Assembly (NCBI GenBank): GCA_910575475.1
Contig: CAJTGD010000010.1
Coordinates: 1 to 64,000, forward strand
DNA from: Lachnospiraceae bacterium
GTDB lineage: Bacteria > Bacillota > Clostridia > Lachnospirales > Lachnospiraceae
Reading direction: 5' to 3'
Length of the DNA: 64,000 nt
A model generated the notes under the pieces. It was not told the DNA's origin and made no database searches. It worked only from the letters and a program-made list of their open reading frames with translations. Below are positions 61,401 through 64,000 of this stretch, piece after piece (within the stretch, counting starts at the first letter, position 1; the number at the start of each line of letters is the position of its first letter). Both the position numbers and the translations under genes were made by a program.

Positions 61401-62138
61401 ATGCATTTGAATGAAGAACTGATCCATTATAAGAAGATCACCCGCCCCAGACCGCGGGAGGAAAAAATACAGGAGACCATCCAAAGATCCATGGAAATCT
61501 TTTATACGGCTGAGCAGGAAAAAATGCTTTCCTATTATGAATTTCTGTGGGACCAGTTCCGGCTGATCCGGAAAAGGTGGTGGCTTCTCCAGTTTCTGAT
61601 CCTGTGCGCGTCCGCAAGCCTGCTGGCTTCTTCCTGCGACGAACGCTATATCCAGAGAGGGCTTGGGATCATGGCATCCATGTATGTCATCCTGATCATC
61701 CCGGAGTTCTGGAAAAACAGATCCAGCTGCTCTATGGAGATCGAGCATGCATCCTACTATTCCCTGCGCCAGATCTACGCGGCCCGGATGGTATTGTTCG
61801 GGGCCGCGGATACCCTGCTGCTCACCGGATTCTGCTGGATCGCCACAAGTGGGCTGCATACGGGTCTCCCCCTGCTGCTTGTCCAGTTCCTTCTGCCGAT
61901 GCTGGTGACCGCATGCATCTGCTTCGGAACTCTGTGCAGCAGACGGATCACCAGCGAAGCCGCAGCCATATTCCTGTGTGTAGTGTGGTGCGGATTGTGG
62001 CTGATGTTCTCCCTGAATGAGAAGCTTTATACCATGGTTTATCTGCCGGTCTGGCTGGCCGCCGCAGGACTTGCAGTCCTGTTCCTGTGCATTGCGGTTT
62101 TCCGCACGCTGGAAGCATGCGGCAGTTACAGGATGTAA
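61401..62138 (+). CDS. Membrane protein, possible anti-sigma or permease partner
   Basis: 245 residues: a cytoplasmic helical N-terminus of about 70 residues (EELIHYKKITRPRPREEKIQ) then six hydrophobic segments. No zinc-binding HxxxCxxC anti-sigma motif is visible. Position directly between the ECF factor and the ABC ATPase suggests either a regulator of the sigma factor or part of the transporter. Complete. Confidence 0.7.
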   Translation: MHLNEELIHYKKITRPRPREEKIQETIQRSMEIFYTAEQEKMLSYYEFLWDQFRLIRKRWWLLQFLILCASASLLASSCDERYIQRGLGIMASMYVILIIPEFWKNRSSCSMEIEHASYYSLRQIYAARMVLFGAADTLLLTGFCWIATSGLHTGLPLLLVQFLLPMLVTACICFGTLCSRRITSEAAAIFLCVVWCGLWLMFSLNEKLYTMVYLPVWLAAAGLAVLFLCIAVFRTLEACGSYRM

Positions 62139-62175
62139 GGAACTGTATGGAAATAAAAATGTGAGGTGTAAGATT

Positions 62176-63069
62176 ATGGAATTAGAATTAAAGAATCTGA
62201 CAAAAAATTTCGGCAGCCTGACTGCTGTTGACCATCTGGATCTGACGATGACCGGCGGGGTCTACGGCCTGCTGGGGGTAAACGGCGCCGGAAAGACCAC
62301 GCTCATGCGGATGCTCTGTACCCTGCTCAAGCCTACGGAGGGCAGCATCACCTGCGATGGGGAAGACATTTTCAAAATGGACGGGGAGTACAGAAAGCTG
62401 TTAGGCTATCTGCCCCAGGATTTCGGATTTTACCCGGAGTTCACCGTGCAGGATTATCTCCTGTACATCGCGTCGATCAAGGGGATCCGCCCTGTTGTCG
62501 CCAAAAAAAGGATCCGGGAGCTGCTTGTCCAGGTCGGGCTTACCAAGGCGGCCGGCAAGAAGATGAAAAAGCTGTCCGGCGGTATGAAGCGGCGCGCCGG
62601 GATCGCCCAGGCCATGCTGAATCATCCCAGGATCCTGATCCTGGATGAGCCCACCGCCGGGCTGGATCCAAACGAGCGGATCCGCTTCCGCAACCTGATC
62701 AGCGAGATTTCCGAGGACCGGCTGGTCCTCTTGTCCACCCATATCGTGTCGGATATTGAGTATATCGCAAATGAGATCTGGCTGATGAAGGACGGCGCCA
62801 TGGTGCATCAGGGGACGCTGGACGAGACCATTGCGTCCATGCCGGAAAAGGTGTGGAAATGTGTGACCGAGCATCCCATGGTGCCAGCCATTACGAAAAA
62901 ATATAAGGTTTCCAATTTGAAATCCGAAGACGGACATGTGGAGCTGCGTGTCATTTCTCCCAAGCGGCCCTTTCCCGATGCCGTGCGCGTCAGGCCCACA
63001 CTGGAAGACGTATTTTTGTATTATTTTGGTGAAACGGTTGAGGACGGCACAGATGCGGAAGCGCAATGA
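62176..63069 (+). CDS. ABC transporter ATPase (DrrA/CcmA type)
   Basis: 297 residues from the ATG after GTGAGGTG. Walker A GLLGVNGAGKTTLMRMLCTL, Q-loop GYLPQDFGFYPEFTV, signature KLSGGMKRRAGIAQAML, Walker B LILDEPTAGLDPNERI, H-loop LLSTHIVSDIE. The last 80 residues form the extra C-terminal domain seen in exporter ATPases. Followed, after a family 3 repeat, by a permease gene. Confidence 0.92.
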   Translation: MELELKNLTKNFGSLTAVDHLDLTMTGGVYGLLGVNGAGKTTLMRMLCTLLKPTEGSITCDGEDIFKMDGEYRKLLGYLPQDFGFYPEFTVQDYLLYIASIKGIRPVVAKKRIRELLVQVGLTKAAGKKMKKLSGGMKRRAGIAQAMLNHPRILILDEPTAGLDPNERIRFRNLISEISEDRLVLLSTHIVSDIEYIANEIWLMKDGAMVHQGTLDETIASMPEKVWKCVTEHPMVPAITKKYKVSNLKSEDGHVELRVISPKRPFPDAVRVRPTLEDVFLYYFGETVEDGTDAEAQ

Positions 63070-63080
63070 CATAGACAGAT

Positions 63081-63120
63081 GTGCCCAAGGGCATCCCATT
63101 ATGGCCATTCGGCCGGTTCA
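63081..63120. repeat. Interspersed repeat, family 3 (copy c, inverted)
   Basis: GTGCCCAAGGGCATCCCATT, then ATGGCCATTCGGCC; includes the TGCCC-aa-GGGCA hairpin. It sits in the 79-bp gap between the ATPase and permease genes of one operon. Confidence 0.75.
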
Positions 63121-63148
63121 TAAGGTATAGAAAGGTTGGTGGCAGAAG

Positions 63149-64000
63149 ATGATCTGCTTTGAGATCAAAAAAATATTTTCGAAGTCTGTAAATAAAGCGG
63201 CGCTGCTGATCATGGCGGCAATCTTGATCGCAGTGTGCCTCCTTACATTTAATTCTGTATATTGTACGTCTGAAGACGGCAGCCATCTTTCCGGAATCGC
63301 AGCTGCCAGGAAGCTGCGGGAAATGAAAGCTCCGTGGTCCGGCGATCTGACAGAGAATGTATTTGCCAAAGCGATCCAAAAAAATATCGTAATCAGAACT
63401 TCCAAGGAAGCCTTGTCCGATGACATCACAGAACAGAATCGGGCTTATGCAAAGAAGCAGGAATTTGCTGATATCTGGGAATTGCTGAATGATGTATTCA
63501 GTCCCTACAGGGATTATCAGCCCTTTATTGCAGACAGCCTTACGCCGGAAGACGCGGCGCAGGTTTACGAAAAAAGGATTTCCAATTTAAAAGAATTCCT
63601 GGATTTCGGCGAAGAGCATTTTTCCGAAAATGAAAAGGCTTTTTTGACCGGGCAATATGAAGCGCTGGAAACTCCGTTTTATTATGAGCCGATGGAAGGC
63701 TGGACCGTGCTGTATGCGGTATTTGTCCTTTTTTATACCGTGATCGTTCTGGCGCTGTTAGGCGCAGGCGGGGCCGGCTGCCCGATCCAGTTCGAATTTT
63801 CCAGGTGCATTTACAATGTCACCAACCTCCAGGCCTATCTCCTGATCCTTGCCGGAGGATATATCGGAACCCTGTTTGCCATGACCGTTACCATGATCGT
63901 ATCCGCCAAAACACACAGCACCGTGCTGGCGGCTTCCGTACCGTTTCTGATCCTGTGTACGTTCCCGTTTTTGAGCCGGATCATTCCGCTGCCCGGATTC
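63149..64000 (+). CDS. ABC transporter permease (partial, runs off the window)
   Basis: At least 284 residues, open to the window end. One N-terminal membrane segment (AALLIMAAILIAVCLLTFNSV), a long extracellular helical domain, then membrane segments from about residue 190 (WTVLYAVFVLFYTVIVLALL). Near residue 210 the text jumps from LALLGAGGAG to CPIQFEFSRCIYNVTNLQ; this may be another in-frame deletion, because exporters of this type usually carry a loop with GIFAxEYxxGA there. Partner of the upstream ATPase. Confidence 0.75.
   Translation, partial: MICFEIKKIFSKSVNKAALLIMAAILIAVCLLTFNSVYCTSEDGSHLSGIAAARKLREMKAPWSGDLTENVFAKAIQKNIVIRTSKEALSDDITEQNRAYAKKQEFADIWELLNDVFSPYRDYQPFIADSLTPEDAAQVYEKRISNLKEFLDFGEEHFSENEKAFLTGQYEALETPFYYEPMEGWTVLYAVFVLFYTVIVLALLGAGGAGCPIQFEFSRCIYNVTNLQAYLLILAGGYIGTLFAMTVTMIVSAKTHSTVLAASVPFLILCTFPFLSRIIPLPGF

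Overview
The window looks like a chromosomal stretch of an anaerobic gut Clostridium relative, most likely Lachnospiraceae. The support is the mid-range GC, the butyrate kinase and phosphotransacylase pair, GPH sugar transporters, PucR and AraC regulators, clusters of flavin reductases, and LanFEG-type antimicrobial-peptide transporters. No rRNA, tRNA, CRISPR array or prophage was seen. Family assignments come from reading translated sequence from memory of the families, not from searches.

Layout. 1-2.2 kb: a decayed sialic-acid operon (nanE/nanA fusion, nanK and RpiR fragments). 2.2-9.3 kb: an intact anaerobic reductase operon (Zn-ribbon FMN reductase, FAD flavoprotein, NuoG/GltD-like electron-input protein, ferredoxin-like protein) with a divergent PucR activator. 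9.3-13.99 kb: small housekeeping genes and broken genes (EamA, RtcB, WYL). 14-16.4 kb: GPH symporter plus a second Zn-ribbon FMN reductase. 16.6-18.3 kb: intact HipBA. 18.3-24.7 kb: MFS exporter, AAA/PD-(D/E)XK protein, remnants, and an AraC-GH39 fusion. 24.8-32.1 kb: an unusual operon of CocE-type hydrolase, acyl-carrier protein, phosphotransacylase, butyrate kinase and MFS permease under a TetR regulator, with acpS divergent from it. 32-38.6 kb: lipoprotein/XRE/membrane trio, GNAT, aromatic-acid exporter-like protein, and a decayed sugar-acid locus. 38.8-45 kb: an AT-richer islet (two-component system and ABC transporter, mostly broken) between two copies of a hairpin repeat. 45-47.6 kb: decayed glycoside locus. 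47.7-48.6 kb: strong promoter, structured RNA, terminator, and a PBECR4-type nuclease gene. 48.6-53.8 kb: two-component system and divergent LanFEG-like transporter. 54-60.4 kb: Spx/ArsC-like protein, metallo-hydrolase, DUF1810-Uma2 fusion, tandem ArsA-like ATPases with a MarR regulator. 60.8-64 kb: ECF sigma factor and ABC transporter, running off the window.

Two systems stand out. (1) A type III toxin-antitoxin-like arrangement at 47.74-48.57 kb: consensus promoter, about 190-nt RNA with a possible pseudoknot, intrinsic terminator, then a small BECR-fold nuclease. (2) A self-contained acyl-carrier module (ACP, its phosphopantetheinyl transferase, phosphotransacylase, acyl kinase, CocE hydrolase, permease), which could couple release or transfer of an acyl group to ATP formation.

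A third, genome-level theme is decay. About fifteen genes carry internal deletions, often in frame and apparently joining short repeated words, plus single-base frameshifts or a nonsense codon, while neighbouring operons are clean. Several families of short hairpin repeats are scattered through the intergenic regions.
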